Positions 1 through 9,772 are shown, counted from the first letter of the stretch. The stretch is DNA of 64,000 bases from JBDHWG01 sp046328525 (GCA_046328525.1 JAXLWK010000003.1:1612001-1676000); one strand, 5' to 3'. The notes: generated by a model not told the origin, from the letters alone. Program-made: numbers and translations.

Positions 1-1738
1 TGCCCGCCGACGCCACAGCCGTGCACTTCGTAGCGCCCGACGGGGTCTTGACCGAGGCGTAATTGGCCGTGGGGTCTATCACGATGTAATTACCCTCTGC
101 TGCGGCGACAATCCGGTTCTTGTCAACGCCGGCGAGATCTCGAACGATGTTGAACTGCGCCGCCGGTAACTCGCGGGCATGCCAGGACCACGAGCGGTGT
201 TCCTTCGAGAGAACCCACTTCAGGGTTGGATCGGTCGCCAGGCCACTGGAGAACCAGTTCATGTCGCCGTAAGGCGGCTTAATCCACTCTGTCGTCGTCG
301 GTTTGACCTTCTCGAGTGTGTTGAAGTACGGCGTTGGAATCGGCGTCAGGATCAGCAGAGGCTTGCTATAGTCATACGCACTCGAAAGGCTCCACCACAG
401 CGGTATCGCAAGAATCAAGGCGGTGTTAATCTGTGTCGCGCGATTCGACGACAATGATAGGCCGATGCGCGGCCAGGGCAGTTTGATCAGCCCATCCAGA
501 CCCCACGCCGACAGGCCAACGATGAGCGGGATCGCGAGCGCCGCAATGACCATCGGGTGCCGCATACCCAAAATCGAGGGGAAGACCTGGGAAATCCAGC
601 CGGGCGTAATCGCCGCCGCGACCAGGTACACCAGAAGAATCGCGGACACGAAGTACAACAAGAGTCGAGTCCGCGTTCGAGGCGCCAGCACCAGGCCGGC
701 GATTGCCAGCAGGATGGGGATCCAGCCGATGTAATAGGCGTGGTAAGCGAAAATGGACTTCTGCCCCAGCACTTCCATCGTCACGAAGCTCCGGTCTCGG
801 ATCACGAGGTTCAGGGGCTGATACTCCAGGGGCTGCACACCGGAGAATTCGGGATTGGCGGGTTTGTCAACGTTGGGCCAGAAATGGAAGAGGGGCAGCC
901 AGTAGACAGCCGAAATGAGCAAGGCAATGCCGCCGGCCAGTAGATACTCCTTCCACACGGGCTTGAGCTTGAACTTTTCATCGAACCAGAATAGGGCAAA
1001 GGGAGGCAAGATAGCAAGCAGCAGCCCCATCTGCATGTAGCCGTGGCCTGTCAGGATGGCTAGTCCCAGCATGCTGCCCAACAGCACCGCGGCCCGACGG
1101 CTACCCGTCAGGCCAAGCTGCACGCCCGGCGCCAGCACCAGACTACTCGCCGCCGTCGAGAGGACCATGATAGACCAGCCGCCGGCCAACAGAGCCGCGA
1201 GGTGTCCCCCGACCACGACCAGCGCCGCTGCCCAGAGCCGAGGGACGACCCCCAGTCCCATGACTCGCGCCAGCCACCATTGGGCAATGCCCGCCATCGC
1301 CAGGCTGGCAACAATGCTGACCTTGAAGCCCTCCAACGGGCCAAACAAGAGAACGGCGATTGGCATGATCGGGTGGAGAATTCCCCCTAGCTGCTCGGCG
1401 AACGCCGGGCCTCCGCCGTTCGACATGCCGTTCCACGCAACGCATGCGCCACATTTGCTGAACCAATACCAGACATAAGCAAAGCTGCCGTGGAGTTGGA
1501 TGTCACCCCCAAGCGGCCACATCGCCGGGTTTGAGTTCAGCAGGTCGCGCCCTACCCAGAACGCCCAGACAACAATCGCAGCGATTTCTGTCAGCGGTTG
1601 GACGATGGCGCTCACGCGGGAGTGCGACTGCTCGACCGTTGTCGCCGTCTCGGTGGACCCCGTTGGCAGGCTTTCTGGAAGCGACGGAAGGGATACAGGC
1701 TCGGAATTCGGACTTGCCGCTGCTGTTATGTCACTCAT
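1..1738 (-). CDS. Large multi-span membrane protein, GT-C-like (C-terminus cut by window edge)
   Basis: The frame is open from an ATG at 1738 to the left edge (579 codons) with no stop, so the C-terminal end is missing. The start is supported by an AGGAGG ribosome site eight bases upstream. After a polar N-terminus of about 45 residues comes a first membrane segment, then a loop with an acidic motif (GGDIQLHGSF) and a second motif (WNGMSNGGGPAF), then many hydrophobic helices and a soluble region near the cut end. This topology resembles integral membrane glycosyltransferases and the '6-pyruvoyl-tetrahydropterin synthase-related' membrane domain family; I cannot tell which. It lies 33 bases downstream of another large membrane protein and is probably the last visible gene of the polysaccharide operon. 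A role in glycan assembly is inferred from neighbours. Confidence 0.75.
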   Translation of the reverse strand, partial: MSDITAAASPNSEPVSLPSLPESLPTGSTETATTVEQSHSRVSAIVQPLTEIAAIVVWAFWVGRDLLNSNPAMWPLGGDIQLHGSFAYVWYWFSKCGACVAWNGMSNGGGPAFAEQLGGILHPIMPIAVLLFGPLEGFKVSIVASLAMAGIAQWWLARVMGLGVVPRLWAAALVVVGGHLAALLAGGWSIMVLSTAASSLVLAPGVQLGLTGSRRAAVLLGSMLGLAILTGHGYMQMGLLLAILPPFALFWFDEKFKLKPVWKEYLLAGGIALLISAVYWLPLFHFWPNVDKPANPEFSGVQPLEYQPLNLVIRDRSFVTMEVLGQKSIFAYHAYYIGWIPILLAIAGLVLAPRTRTRLLLYFVSAILLVYLVAAAITPGWISQVFPSILGMRHPMVIAALAIPLIVGLSAWGLDGLIKLPWPRIGLSLSSNRATQINTALILAIPLWWSLSSAYDYSKPLLILTPIPTPYFNTLEKVKPTTTEWIKPPYGDMNWFSSGLATDPTLKWVLSKEHRSWSWHARELPAAQFNIVRDLAGVDKNRIVAAAEGNYIVIDPTANYASVKTPSGATKCTAVASAG

Positions 1739-1771
1739 TGACCGACCTCCTTCGACGAATACCCTGTCCAC

Positions 1772-4174
1772 TCATCGCAGAGTCAACTCTCGCACGTGGA
1801 TGTGGGTCGGTTCGCCCGCGCCCAGGTCCTTGATCTCCATGCGCACTTTCTGGACCTGCGGCGGCGGGTTGTCGAGCGCGAACTCGATGTGCGGGTCGGG
1901 CGGCAGGCCGCGGAACTGCTTCGTCGTCACAGACGGCTGGGCGTTGTCGTCGGCGTAGAGCGAAATCTTCAGCTCGAAGTCCATCGAGCCAAAGTCGCCG
2001 GCGAAGCGCGTGATGGGCCGCGCCGATGGGTAGACGAACTCGACCAGCAACGGGTTGGCCTCGCGTCCGCGCGCCAGGGTGAAGGCATCGCCGTCCACCA
2101 GGTCTTGCACGCGGCCGGAGTCGAACACCGAGTGATTCACGGTCACGGTTTCGCCGTTGATGGTCACCGCTTCCGTGATCGGCTTCCTGCGCGCCAGCCT
2201 CTCTGCTTCGAAGATGGCATCAATATTCGGCACGTACTTCAGGTGGGCCAGGTAGAAGCCGTCCTTCCCGTCGGGGTACGGGATCACCTGCTCGATCTGG
2301 AGCGGCTCGAACTTCTTGCTGTCAACCGCCCGCTGGCGTTCATCCGGCGTCATGATGAACAGGGCGTTCGGGTCCAACGCCCCCTTGTCGGTGATGAAGC
2401 CGTCTATGCTGGTGAGCTGCACGCGGTTCTCGCCCGGCATGAAGAAGCGCAGGAAGATGTCGGTGCCGTTGGCCCACGACGGCGAGACGTTGACGCGGGT
2501 GTTCGGGTGCTCGCGCAGATACTCCGGCAGCATGCCGAATATCTGCTGCGCGCCCCACTGCATGCCGTACAAGCCATAGTTGTCGTACCACGTCGGCCCA
2601 TTGACCAGGGCCTCGCGCAGCATCCCGAAGCTAAGAATCGCGCCGACGATGAACACGCTCGCCGAGCCGATGGCGTAGGCGCGGGGCGACCGCCACAGCC
2701 CCAGCAGCCAGTCTATGCCCAGGGTGATGAACATGCTCGCCGGCACGATGAACGCCAGCGTCCGCAGGATACCGATGTCCGCCAGCGACGCGCCGAAGGG
2801 CGCGGCCAGGGTGGCGATGAGCAGCACGCGGTAGGCGGACTGCTTGAAGTAGCGGAACGACAGGATGATGCCGATGATCCAGAACGGGAGAGTGACCCAG
2901 AGCAGGTTGCCCAGGCCCTTCCAGTTGTGGCGGATCAGATCCTCCTGACCCGGCAGGAACCAGAACGTCGGCGAGAGGCCGCGCCCGTAGCGGCGTAGGA
3001 ATTCCGTCGCCTTCGCCTGCGGTGTCATGTCGCGGAACAGGTACGAGTCGAGAATCCGCAACTGCGACATCATCGCTTCAGGGTGCTCCTGCCGCAGCCG
3101 AACGTAGGGCAGCGCCAGGACGACAAGCAACACGGCCGCCGGGATGATGAGCTTCGGGTTCCGCAGATGGTAGCGAAAATCGGAGATGAGCAGCAGAACG
3201 CCCGTCACCGCCATCACCGACTGGCCGTTGGCGTAGGCGTAGAACGTCATCGCGCCGAAAATCAGCGCCGGGAAGAGGTACAGCGGGTTGCGGTAGCGAT
3301 ACAGCAGGTAGAAGAACAGGAACCAGGCGTAGAAGGACACCATGAGGATGACTTCGAACGCCGTCCGCGAGTGGATGAAGAAGGCCGGGATGGTCGCCAG
3401 CACAAACACCGACACCCACCAGTAGCGGATGCGGAAGACGAGCTTCAGGGCCAGGGCGACGGCGATCACGCCCGACAGGCTGACCAGGGCCGACACGCCG
3501 CGCGTGACAACGATGGACTTGCCCAGGAGCCAGGCGACGATGCCCTGGAGATACACCGACAGGCTCAGGTTCCAGTACTGCCCGTTCTGGAAGTAGGGTG
3601 GGAAGAGGCGGCCCTGGGCGTCGCGGAAGCCGCGCGCAATCATCTCCGTGCCGAGCACCGGATGGATGGCTTCGTCGGTGAAGAAGTAGATGGGGAACTG
3701 GGGGAGCGCGACGAAGCGGGTGATAGCGTAGACCACGAGCGCGCCGCCAAACAGCAGCCACGGCGCCCACACGGTCCACCGCGCGACGGTCTGCTCACGC
3801 GGCGCCGCCACAGCCGCGCCCGCGTCGTCGGCGGCGCCCTCAGTCAGCGGGAGAGCCGCGGCCTCGCCCGCCGTCGCCGCGACGATTGCTGGCCGCTGCA
3901 CGCGGCGGGCGAAAACATACAGGGCGACCGCCACGATGAGCAGCGCCAGGCCGACGACCAGGCCGGCAGTGGGCAGGAGCAGTCGGCCCGCCGCCAGGCC
4001 GACGATATAGCCGGCGACGACCAGAAACGGCCAGGCAGGTGTCAGGCGCTCCAGGAAGGTGCGCGAGCGAGCAGGGGGCGACGACGGCGCGTCCGACAGG
4101 GGCCTGTCGGCCACTGTCCCGACGACAACCTGATCCTGTTCCGCCGCACCGACTTCAACCTGTCCCCGATCCAT
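1772..4174 (-). CDS. GT39-like membrane glycosyltransferase with soluble C-terminal domain
   Basis: An 800-residue protein. I chose the ATG at 4174 (MDRGQVEVG) over one 30 bases upstream because a GGAGGGAGG site lies eight bases before it. A soluble, Ala/Pro-rich N-terminus leads into about a dozen membrane helices. The first big loop holds an acidic FFTDEAIHP motif, the place where PMT/ArnT-type (GT39, GT-C fold) enzymes keep their catalytic Asp-Glu. These enzymes move sugars from polyprenyl-phosphate donors to acceptors on the outer membrane face. The last 250 or so residues are soluble and beta-rich, ending in a possible sugar-binding module. It sits between two other large membrane proteins, so a stepwise role in one glycan is likely. 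The exact sugar and acceptor cannot be read from the sequence. Confidence 0.8.
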   Translation of the reverse strand: MDRGQVEVGAAEQDQVVVGTVADRPLSDAPSSPPARSRTFLERLTPAWPFLVVAGYIVGLAAGRLLLPTAGLVVGLALLIVAVALYVFARRVQRPAIVAATAGEAAALPLTEGAADDAGAAVAAPREQTVARWTVWAPWLLFGGALVVYAITRFVALPQFPIYFFTDEAIHPVLGTEMIARGFRDAQGRLFPPYFQNGQYWNLSLSVYLQGIVAWLLGKSIVVTRGVSALVSLSGVIAVALALKLVFRIRYWWVSVFVLATIPAFFIHSRTAFEVILMVSFYAWFLFFYLLYRYRNPLYLFPALIFGAMTFYAYANGQSVMAVTGVLLLISDFRYHLRNPKLIIPAAVLLVVLALPYVRLRQEHPEAMMSQLRILDSYLFRDMTPQAKATEFLRRYGRGLSPTFWFLPGQEDLIRHNWKGLGNLLWVTLPFWIIGIILSFRYFKQSAYRVLLIATLAAPFGASLADIGILRTLAFIVPASMFITLGIDWLLGLWRSPRAYAIGSASVFIVGAILSFGMLREALVNGPTWYDNYGLYGMQWGAQQIFGMLPEYLREHPNTRVNVSPSWANGTDIFLRFFMPGENRVQLTSIDGFITDKGALDPNALFIMTPDERQRAVDSKKFEPLQIEQVIPYPDGKDGFYLAHLKYVPNIDAIFEAERLARRKPITEAVTINGETVTVNHSVFDSGRVQDLVDGDAFTLARGREANPLLVEFVYPSARPITRFAGDFGSMDFELKISLYADDNAQPSVTTKQFRGLPPDPHIEFALDNPPPQVQKVRMEIKDLGAGEPTHIHVRELTLR

Positions 4175-4250
4175 CGTGAAAACCTCCCTCCACCTATCGC
4201 GCAATCGTCCATCTATCCTACATCAACACAGCCTTATCAACCGGCGTGCC

Positions 4251-6407
4251 TTACCGCTTCGCGGCGGCCGCCGGGACGAAGAAGACCTGGAAGTCCTGGC
4301 TCGCCAGCTCGGAGGCGTGGGTAGACAGCCGCCCTTGCGGGAAAAGCTGCTGAAGCGTCTGCGCCCCCTTCTGGTCCTCTCGGCTGAGCAGGTATATCTT
4401 GGCCGCCGGATCGGCGACGTGGCCGGGCGCGGTCTGGGCGAGCTGGTCGGTCATGATGTAGTTGTTGCGCGGGATCGCGCCCATGGCGAAGTACACATTG
4501 CGCGTGTCCACCCAGTTGGGATAGGCGATCATGTAGGCGTGGTCAATGTCGCCGACCGAGTTGACGAAGCCCTGGAGCACCCTGGACATCTCCGTGGCGT
4601 TGCCGACCATCGCCCGCGTCTGCTGGTCGAACACCACGAAGTACGAGCGGAAGTTCATCGTCACCGCCGCCAGGAGCAAGGAGCCGACGAGAACCGCCGC
4701 TAACGCTGTGCCCCAGCGCGGGAACGAGCCGCGCAGCTCGCGGATAACGATGATCAGCGGGATCGAAGCGATGATCATGGCGAACGGAATGATGCCGCCG
4801 CCTCGGGAAACGCTCGGAACCTCAACTGGATACGCCAGCGCCAGAATCGAAGGCAACATCATGACGACCAGGCTGAGCAGCACTGCCGCCGACGCGAACG
4901 AGCGCTCCTTGAACACACCCAGGCAGCGCTGGCGGAAGCACACGAGACCGACAATCGCCAGCACCACGTACACCATGCCCAGGACGAACAGTGCGCCCGT
5001 AACCGGGTCGAGCTGCGGGTCGTACATGACATTGTTGACCCACACCACGTCGCCGCGATAGTTGAACTGAAGGACGGCGCTCCAGATGTTGGTCAGCAGA
5101 TTGGCGATAGGGTTGAACGCCTGCCCCGTCTCCACGGTCGTCGCCCGCGTCAGCGACCGGAACCAGAAGTACTCCGGGTGGTCGAAGCTGTAGCGCAGCG
5201 TCGGCAGGAACACGAGCACAGTCGCCACCGCCATGAATAGCACGTTCACCCAGAAGGGCCGCGTCAAGCTCGGCGCGTCCACCTGGGCTTCATCTTCGGC
5301 GGCCGGCCGTCGGCGCAGCCGCCTGCTCGCCAGGGCAGCCCCGGCGCGGAAGCCGCCCGGCACAGACGCCATGTCCCACAGCACGCGCAGCACGACGAGC
5401 GAGCCGACCAGCAGCGGAACCATGCGCATCGAGGTATAGGTCTGCAAACCGAGGCCGAGGATGAGACCTGCCAGCAGCCAGTCGTTGCGGCGGTTGAGGC
5501 GCAGCCCACGATAGACGAAGAAGATCGTCGGCGCGGTGAACAGCGCCGTGAACGGGAAGCGCAGGCCGGCGCGGGAGATGGCCGTGTGCCACTTGGACAT
5601 CGCCATCAGCAGCGCCGTCAGCAGCCCCATGCCCGTCCCGCCCACTTCGCGCGCGAGCAGGAACACGAAGGGGATGGTCAGCAGGCCGGCCGTCGCCGTG
5701 CCGATCTTCAGCGTCACGAACGTCGTCGAGAGATTGAACAGGCTGATGAGCGCCGCCGTGTAGTAGAACTGGAACCACTCACGGCCCGTGTTGCGGACGA
5801 AGAACGTGGGGCGCTGGCCGCTGAGCACGTCGTACACGTCCAGCAGCTTCTCGGCGTGGTCCGACGTCGGGTCCAGCGGCACCGACGACAGCTCGTAGTA
5901 TCGGAAGAACGCCGCCAGCACCATGATGCCGATGAGGGCAATGCCCACCCACGTCAGCGGCGTGCGCCAGCCGCGGATGCGCTCCCACACCGCCGCCCCG
6001 CTCTCCGCCCGCCAATCCCACGTCGCCGCGACGAACGTCGCCACGCTCGCCAGCCACAGGCTCACGTTGACCGGCGTGAACATGTCCGTGCCGAAGGTTA
6101 CGAAACCCAGCAGGCCGGTAATCGCCGCTGCGACGAGCAGCCAACGCCGCCAGCGCGCGACGAAAACGCTCGTCACAGCGGGGACAACCAGGGCGCGCGG
6201 CTCGCCGCCGAACACCCGCAATGGGTTGCGGCGCAGCGCGATGATGAACAGCACGATGGCGATCAGGTACAGCAACGGCCCGTCGAGTGGCACGCCGCGA
6301 TCCGTGAGGTAGCGCTGCCCCCAGACGGCGAAGCCGAGGGCCAGGAGCGCAAGAATTGTGGTAATGACGACGCCATGTCGTCGCATTGGGTTGGACGGGA
6401 TTTGCAT
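4251..6407 (-). CDS. GT39-like membrane glycosyltransferase
   Basis: A 718-residue multi-pass membrane protein starting at an ATG with AGGAG just upstream (short three-base spacing). After several N-terminal helices there is a loop with DPTSDHAEKL, an acidic motif where GT-C enzymes place the catalytic Asp. The pattern of loop, REWFQFYY and repeated helices is typical of glycosyltransferase 39 (dolichyl/polyprenyl-phosphate-mannose transferase) relatives. A soluble tail of about 120 residues follows the last helix. It is 76 bases upstream of a second GT39-like gene in the same direction, and follows a methyltransferase, a GT4 enzyme and an epimerase, so it most likely extends a cell-surface glycan. 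Donor and acceptor are unknown. Confidence 0.8.
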   Translation of the reverse strand: MQIPSNPMRRHGVVITTILALLALGFAVWGQRYLTDRGVPLDGPLLYLIAIVLFIIALRRNPLRVFGGEPRALVVPAVTSVFVARWRRWLLVAAAITGLLGFVTFGTDMFTPVNVSLWLASVATFVAATWDWRAESGAAVWERIRGWRTPLTWVGIALIGIMVLAAFFRYYELSSVPLDPTSDHAEKLLDVYDVLSGQRPTFFVRNTGREWFQFYYTAALISLFNLSTTFVTLKIGTATAGLLTIPFVFLLAREVGGTGMGLLTALLMAMSKWHTAISRAGLRFPFTALFTAPTIFFVYRGLRLNRRNDWLLAGLILGLGLQTYTSMRMVPLLVGSLVVLRVLWDMASVPGGFRAGAALASRRLRRRPAAEDEAQVDAPSLTRPFWVNVLFMAVATVLVFLPTLRYSFDHPEYFWFRSLTRATTVETGQAFNPIANLLTNIWSAVLQFNYRGDVVWVNNVMYDPQLDPVTGALFVLGMVYVVLAIVGLVCFRQRCLGVFKERSFASAAVLLSLVVMMLPSILALAYPVEVPSVSRGGGIIPFAMIIASIPLIIVIRELRGSFPRWGTALAAVLVGSLLLAAVTMNFRSYFVVFDQQTRAMVGNATEMSRVLQGFVNSVGDIDHAYMIAYPNWVDTRNVYFAMGAIPRNNYIMTDQLAQTAPGHVADPAAKIYLLSREDQKGAQTLQQLFPQGRLSTHASELASQDFQVFFVPAAAAKR

Positions 6408-6454
6408 AAGCTCCTATCCGAAGGGTCGCCGATGCGGACGGTAGGGCCGGGACG

Positions 6455-7240
6455 CTAGGCCCGCTTGACGCAGCGCACGAACTGGTACGCGCCGACGTCG
6501 GGCAGCGGCTCCTCGTAGTAGCGCCGGAGCCACCACTCGAAGGGTTTCATCTGGGCCGGATGCACGACCCACTGGCGGAACAACAGGCGGGAGATGAGAT
6601 TCGGGACGCCGAGGTAGTGGCTCAGGTCGAAGGCGCGGTGCGCCTCCGGCGAGAAGTAGTAGCTGAACTCCACCACGTCCAGCCCGACGGCATCGAAGCG
6701 CCGCCGCCACTCCTCGATGGGGTAGAGGTGGTGGTGATGCGAGACACGGTTGAAGAACGCGCCGTACTGCTCCTCCAGCCACGGAAACCCCATCTCCCGC
6801 GCCGTGGTTGTGCCGAGCAGAAACTCGGTGAAGTGCTCGCTCGGCAGCGTCGTCGCAAACGTCCCGCCCGGCTTGAGGACGCGGCCAATCTCGCTCAGCG
6901 TCGCGTCGTTGTCGGGGATGTGCTCGATGACGCAGTTGCTGACGACCGTGTTAAACGCGCCGTCTTTGAAGGGCATGCGGGTAGCGTCGGCGCGGCTCAC
7001 CATGCGGTACACCCCGTCCCGCCGCGCCGCCTCGACAAGGTCGCTCCACAGCGGGTCAATGCCGATGTCAATGGGCGTATCGTAGGCGATAGAGGCGAAG
7101 TGGCCGTCCCCCGCGCCAATGTCGAGCACGGGGGGGACCAGGGGGACCTGGCTCATGAAGCGGCACTCGACCGAGCGGAGCAGCGCCCGGTGAGCGTTCA
7201 TCGTCTGGATGTGTTGGGTAAAGTAGTCCGGCGTTGTCAT
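6455..7240 (-). CDS. SAM-dependent methyltransferase, class I
   Basis: A 261-residue soluble protein with the Rossmann-fold methyltransferase signature: motif I VLDIGAGDGHFA (around residue 38) binds S-adenosylmethionine, DATRMPFKDGAF gives motif II, and CVIEHIPD followed by RVLKPGG is the Methyltransf_11 pattern of UbiE-like enzymes. The C-terminal third is less conserved and probably binds the acceptor. It sits in a minus-strand run between a GT4 glycosyltransferase (7275) and two GT39-like membrane proteins, so a sugar or lipid-linked glycan is a reasonable but unproven substrate. The ribosome site is weak. Confidence 0.85.
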   Translation of the reverse strand: MTTPDYFTQHIQTMNAHRALLRSVECRFMSQVPLVPPVLDIGAGDGHFASIAYDTPIDIGIDPLWSDLVEAARRDGVYRMVSRADATRMPFKDGAFNTVVSNCVIEHIPDNDATLSEIGRVLKPGGTFATTLPSEHFTEFLLGTTTAREMGFPWLEEQYGAFFNRVSHHHHLYPIEEWRRRFDAVGLDVVEFSYYFSPEAHRAFDLSHYLGVPNLISRLLFRQWVVHPAQMKPFEWWLRRYYEEPLPDVGAYQFVRCVKRA

Positions 7241-7274
7241 CAGTCACGTCTTCTAGAGGATTCACGGATAAGGG

Positions 7275-8474
7275 TCATCGGTTGGCGCGGCGCTCATGCC
7301 GCGGTAGCACGAGCCGCTGGGTCACGCGCCCGACTTCGGCGTCGAACACGTCCTCGTAGCGGTCCACCGTGCGGTTCAGGTCGAACATCGCCGCGATTTC
7401 ACGTCGCGGCCGCACATAGCGCGCTTTGTCGCTCAGGATGCGGGTCACGGCCTCGGCCATCGCCGCGCTGTCGCCGATGGGGATCACCTCGCCCATGCCC
7501 GTCATGCGCACCGGCTGGCGTACCCCCGGCAGGTTGCTGGAGACGACTGGCGTGCCGCATAGCATGGCCTCGACCTGGACCAGTCCGAAAGACTCGGTCG
7601 AGTTGAGGCTCGGCACGAGGAGGCAGTCAATGCTCCCGAAGAACGCGGGCATGTCGCGCAGCGGGTGGAGCGTGCCGAGAAACTCCCAGTGGTCGCCCAG
7701 GGCCTGGATGCGCGGCGACAACCGCTCCCAGTAGGCCTCCTCGCCGACGATGTTCTTGTACGGCCCGGCGAACAGCACCTTGAGCGTCGGGAAGCGCTGG
7801 AGCAGAGCCGGCATGGCGTCAAGCAGCACCTCGATGCCCTTCTCGGCGGCAAAGCGCGCGGCGAAGGCGAGCGTCGGGCGGCCGTCGAGGTGATGCGCGG
7901 CGCGGAAGGCCGCCACGTCTTCTGGCTTTGGCTCCGGCATGATGACCGGCGGCGGGATGACCTCGATCTTGTTCTTGAAGCGGCTCAGCAGGCGCGAGTT
8001 GTCGGCGTAGTCCTGGGTGTACGCCACGATCTTGTCGGACCACGTCGCCGCCATGTAGTTCGCGCCAAACGTGACCTGGTCCACCAGACGGTTGAACGAG
8101 CCGGGCGGTAGTTGCAGGTCACAGTGGTAGGTCATGATCGTCGGCCGCTTGAGCAGCCGCCCGCGCAGCGCCAGCCCCCAGGCGTCGAACTGCGGCAGGT
8201 GCACGCTCAGCACGTCGTGGGCGCGTACCTCGCGCGTCGCCCACTGGCCGTAGGTGGGCATGACGACGCCCTTGCTGACGCGGAAAGCGACGGGCACGCG
8301 AATGACCCGCGCGCCGTCAATGACCTCCTCGCGCGGCAGCGAGTGGTCATAGTGGGAGGTGAGCACGGTGACGATGTGTCCGCGCTCCGCCAACGTCTTG
8401 ACGAGACGCTCCACATAGATCGTCAGCCCGCTGACATGCGGCCGATAGTACGTTAACGCGACAAGTATCTTCAT
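7275..8474 (-). CDS. Glycosyltransferase family 4
   Basis: A 399-residue GT-B fold enzyme. The N-terminus ALTYYRPHVSGLTIYVERL is the standard GT4 acceptor-side opening (Pro plus Gly loop then a helix). The C-terminal nucleotide-sugar domain has FAARFAAEKGIEVLL and the ExFGLxxxE type motif as ESFGLVQVEAMLCGTPVV, with the Glu pair used by retaining GT4 enzymes. It is cytoplasmic and would add a sugar from an NDP-sugar donor to a lipid-linked acceptor. Its ATG overlaps the stop of the upstream epimerase gene by four bases (ATGA), so the two are translationally coupled. The sugar is not predictable. Confidence 0.9.
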   Translation of the reverse strand: MKILVALTYYRPHVSGLTIYVERLVKTLAERGHIVTVLTSHYDHSLPREEVIDGARVIRVPVAFRVSKGVVMPTYGQWATREVRAHDVLSVHLPQFDAWGLALRGRLLKRPTIMTYHCDLQLPPGSFNRLVDQVTFGANYMAATWSDKIVAYTQDYADNSRLLSRFKNKIEVIPPPVIMPEPKPEDVAAFRAAHHLDGRPTLAFAARFAAEKGIEVLLDAMPALLQRFPTLKVLFAGPYKNIVGEEAYWERLSPRIQALGDHWEFLGTLHPLRDMPAFFGSIDCLLVPSLNSTESFGLVQVEAMLCGTPVVSSNLPGVRQPVRMTGMGEVIPIGDSAAMAEAVTRILSDKARYVRPRREIAAMFDLNRTVDRYEDVFDAEVGRVTQRLVLPRHERRANR

Positions 8475-9517
8475 GCGTCCTCAAACAGCTCCCGATTGGC
8501 CTGCACCCACTGGGCCAGGCGCTCGATGCCCTCCCGAACGCTGACGCGGGGCGCCCAGTGGAAGTCCCGCCCCGCCTTGCTGACATCGCAGAAGAACACG
8601 GGCTGGTCGCCGGGCCGCCAGTCGGCGTAGCGGGCATCAGGAACGCGCCGCCCCATGACGTCTTCGAGAATCGGGCGGAACTCGGCCCACACCGACATCG
8701 TGCGCTGCGGGCCGCCACCGATATTGTACACCTGCCCCTTGGTTTGCTCGATCTCGTTGACCGCCGCGATGTAGGCGTCCACCAGGTCATCCACGTAGAG
8801 CAGGTCGCGCACCTGCTTGCCGTTGCCGAAGATCGTGATCGGGCGGCCGGCCGTCGTCGCAATCACGAACCACGCCACCCACCCCTGGTCCTCGACGCCC
8901 ATCTGCCGTGGCCCATAGATGCAGCTCTGACGGAAGACAACGGTCGGCAGGCCGTAGATGCGGTAGTAGTCCCGCACGTACTGGTCCGCCGCGCCCTTCG
9001 AGCAGCCGTAGGGCGAGTGGAAATCCAGGGGTTGGTCCTCGGACGCGCCGCCGAGCAGGTCCCGATACGTGTAGCGCGTCTCCAGCTCGATGACCGGCAC
9101 ATCCTCCATGCCGCCATAGACCTTGTTCGTCGAGGAGAAGAGAAAGGCCGGGTTGTTCCCGTACAGCCGCGCCGCCTCCAGAACGTTGAACGTCCCCAGG
9201 ACGTTGGCCTCGAAATCGTCGCGCGGCTGCGTGACCGACGTCGTAACCGCCGTCTGCCCCGCCAGGTGATAGACCACGCCGACGCCCGGCATCGCCGCCT
9301 TGAGGTCGTCCATGCAGCGGATGTCGCCCTGGACGAACTCGAACCGCTCCCCGTGGCGGCTACGCAGCCAGGCCAGGTTCTTGTCGGTTCCGCGCCGCGA
9401 GAGATTGTCGAAAACGACGACCTGCTGCCCGTCGCCTACCAGACGGTCGGCCAGGTTGCTGCCGATGAAGCCCGCTCCTCCCGTAACCAGAACCCGCTGC
9501 CGCTGAGTCAGCGCCAC
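8471..9517 (-). CDS. NAD-dependent epimerase, CDP-paratose 2-epimerase-like
   Basis: A 348-residue extended short-chain dehydrogenase. The start is a GTG at 9517 with GGGAGG just before it; the nearby ATG at 9519 is out of frame. The NAD site VTGGAGFIGSNL opens the protein, and the catalytic Tyr-Lys is in SPYGCSKGAADQY. Long blocks such as FRQSCIYGPRQMG and FGNGKQVRDLLYVDDLVDAY match CDP-paratose 2-epimerases (RfbE/Tyv), which make CDP-tyvelose for surface glycans. The upstream CDP-sugar enzymes (RfbF, RfbG, RfbS type) are not in this window, so the call rests on similarity alone; a UDP-sugar epimerase is the alternative. It is the first gene of the 9517-to-1 operon and has a good promoter at 9744-9772. 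Confidence 0.8.
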   Translation of the reverse strand: MALTQRQRVLVTGGAGFIGSNLADRLVGDGQQVVVFDNLSRRGTDKNLAWLRSRHGERFEFVQGDIRCMDDLKAAMPGVGVVYHLAGQTAVTTSVTQPRDDFEANVLGTFNVLEAARLYGNNPAFLFSSTNKVYGGMEDVPVIELETRYTYRDLLGGASEDQPLDFHSPYGCSKGAADQYVRDYYRIYGLPTVVFRQSCIYGPRQMGVEDQGWVAWFVIATTAGRPITIFGNGKQVRDLLYVDDLVDAYIAAVNEIEQTKGQVYNIGGGPQRTMSVWAEFRPILEDVMGRRVPDARYADWRPGDQPVFFCDVSKAGRDFHWAPRVSVREGIERLAQWVQANRELFEDA

Positions 9518-9637
9518 ATTCCCTCCCGCAAAGTGTATTATGTCTCCAGAGCCTCACCAGCAGCCATCGCCTTCGGGAGCCTGGCTAACCCCATCTCGGT
9601 GAACTGTTACTAATTATTCCCGCATTCCGCTGGTGGT

Positions 9638-9671
9638 GGAGTAGAGACGCGCCATGGCGCGTCTCTACTCC
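9638..9671. repeat. Perfect 34-bp palindrome in the epimerase leader
   Basis: Two 17-base arms (9638-9654 and 9655-9671) are exact reverse complements with no spacer, centred on CCATGG and containing GTAGAGACGCG. It lies between the predicted promoter (9744-9772) and the GTG at 9517, so it should be transcribed as a long hairpin in the leader of the minus-strand operon. Similar palindromes are scattered in many Chloroflexota and cyanobacterial genomes as REP-like elements; here it could be just that, or act as an attenuating or stabilising stem. Confidence 0.8.
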
Positions 9672-9743
9672 CGCCCATCCGAGGCGCTGGAGAGCTATCT
9701 CCCGCTGACATGGATCACACCACGACGCCGGGCAGGGCGGCCT

Positions 9744-9772
9744 ATTATACTTGAGCCGGAAAGCCATGCCAA
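9744..9772 (-). promoter_or_regulatory. Sigma-70-type promoter for the 9517-to-1 operon
   Basis: On the minus strand the sequence reads TTGGCA (9772-9767), a 17-base spacer, then TATAAT (9749-9744). That is five of six matches at -35 and a perfect -10. Transcription would start near 9737, giving a leader of about 220 bases to the epimerase GTG and including the 34-bp palindrome. Confidence 0.7.
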
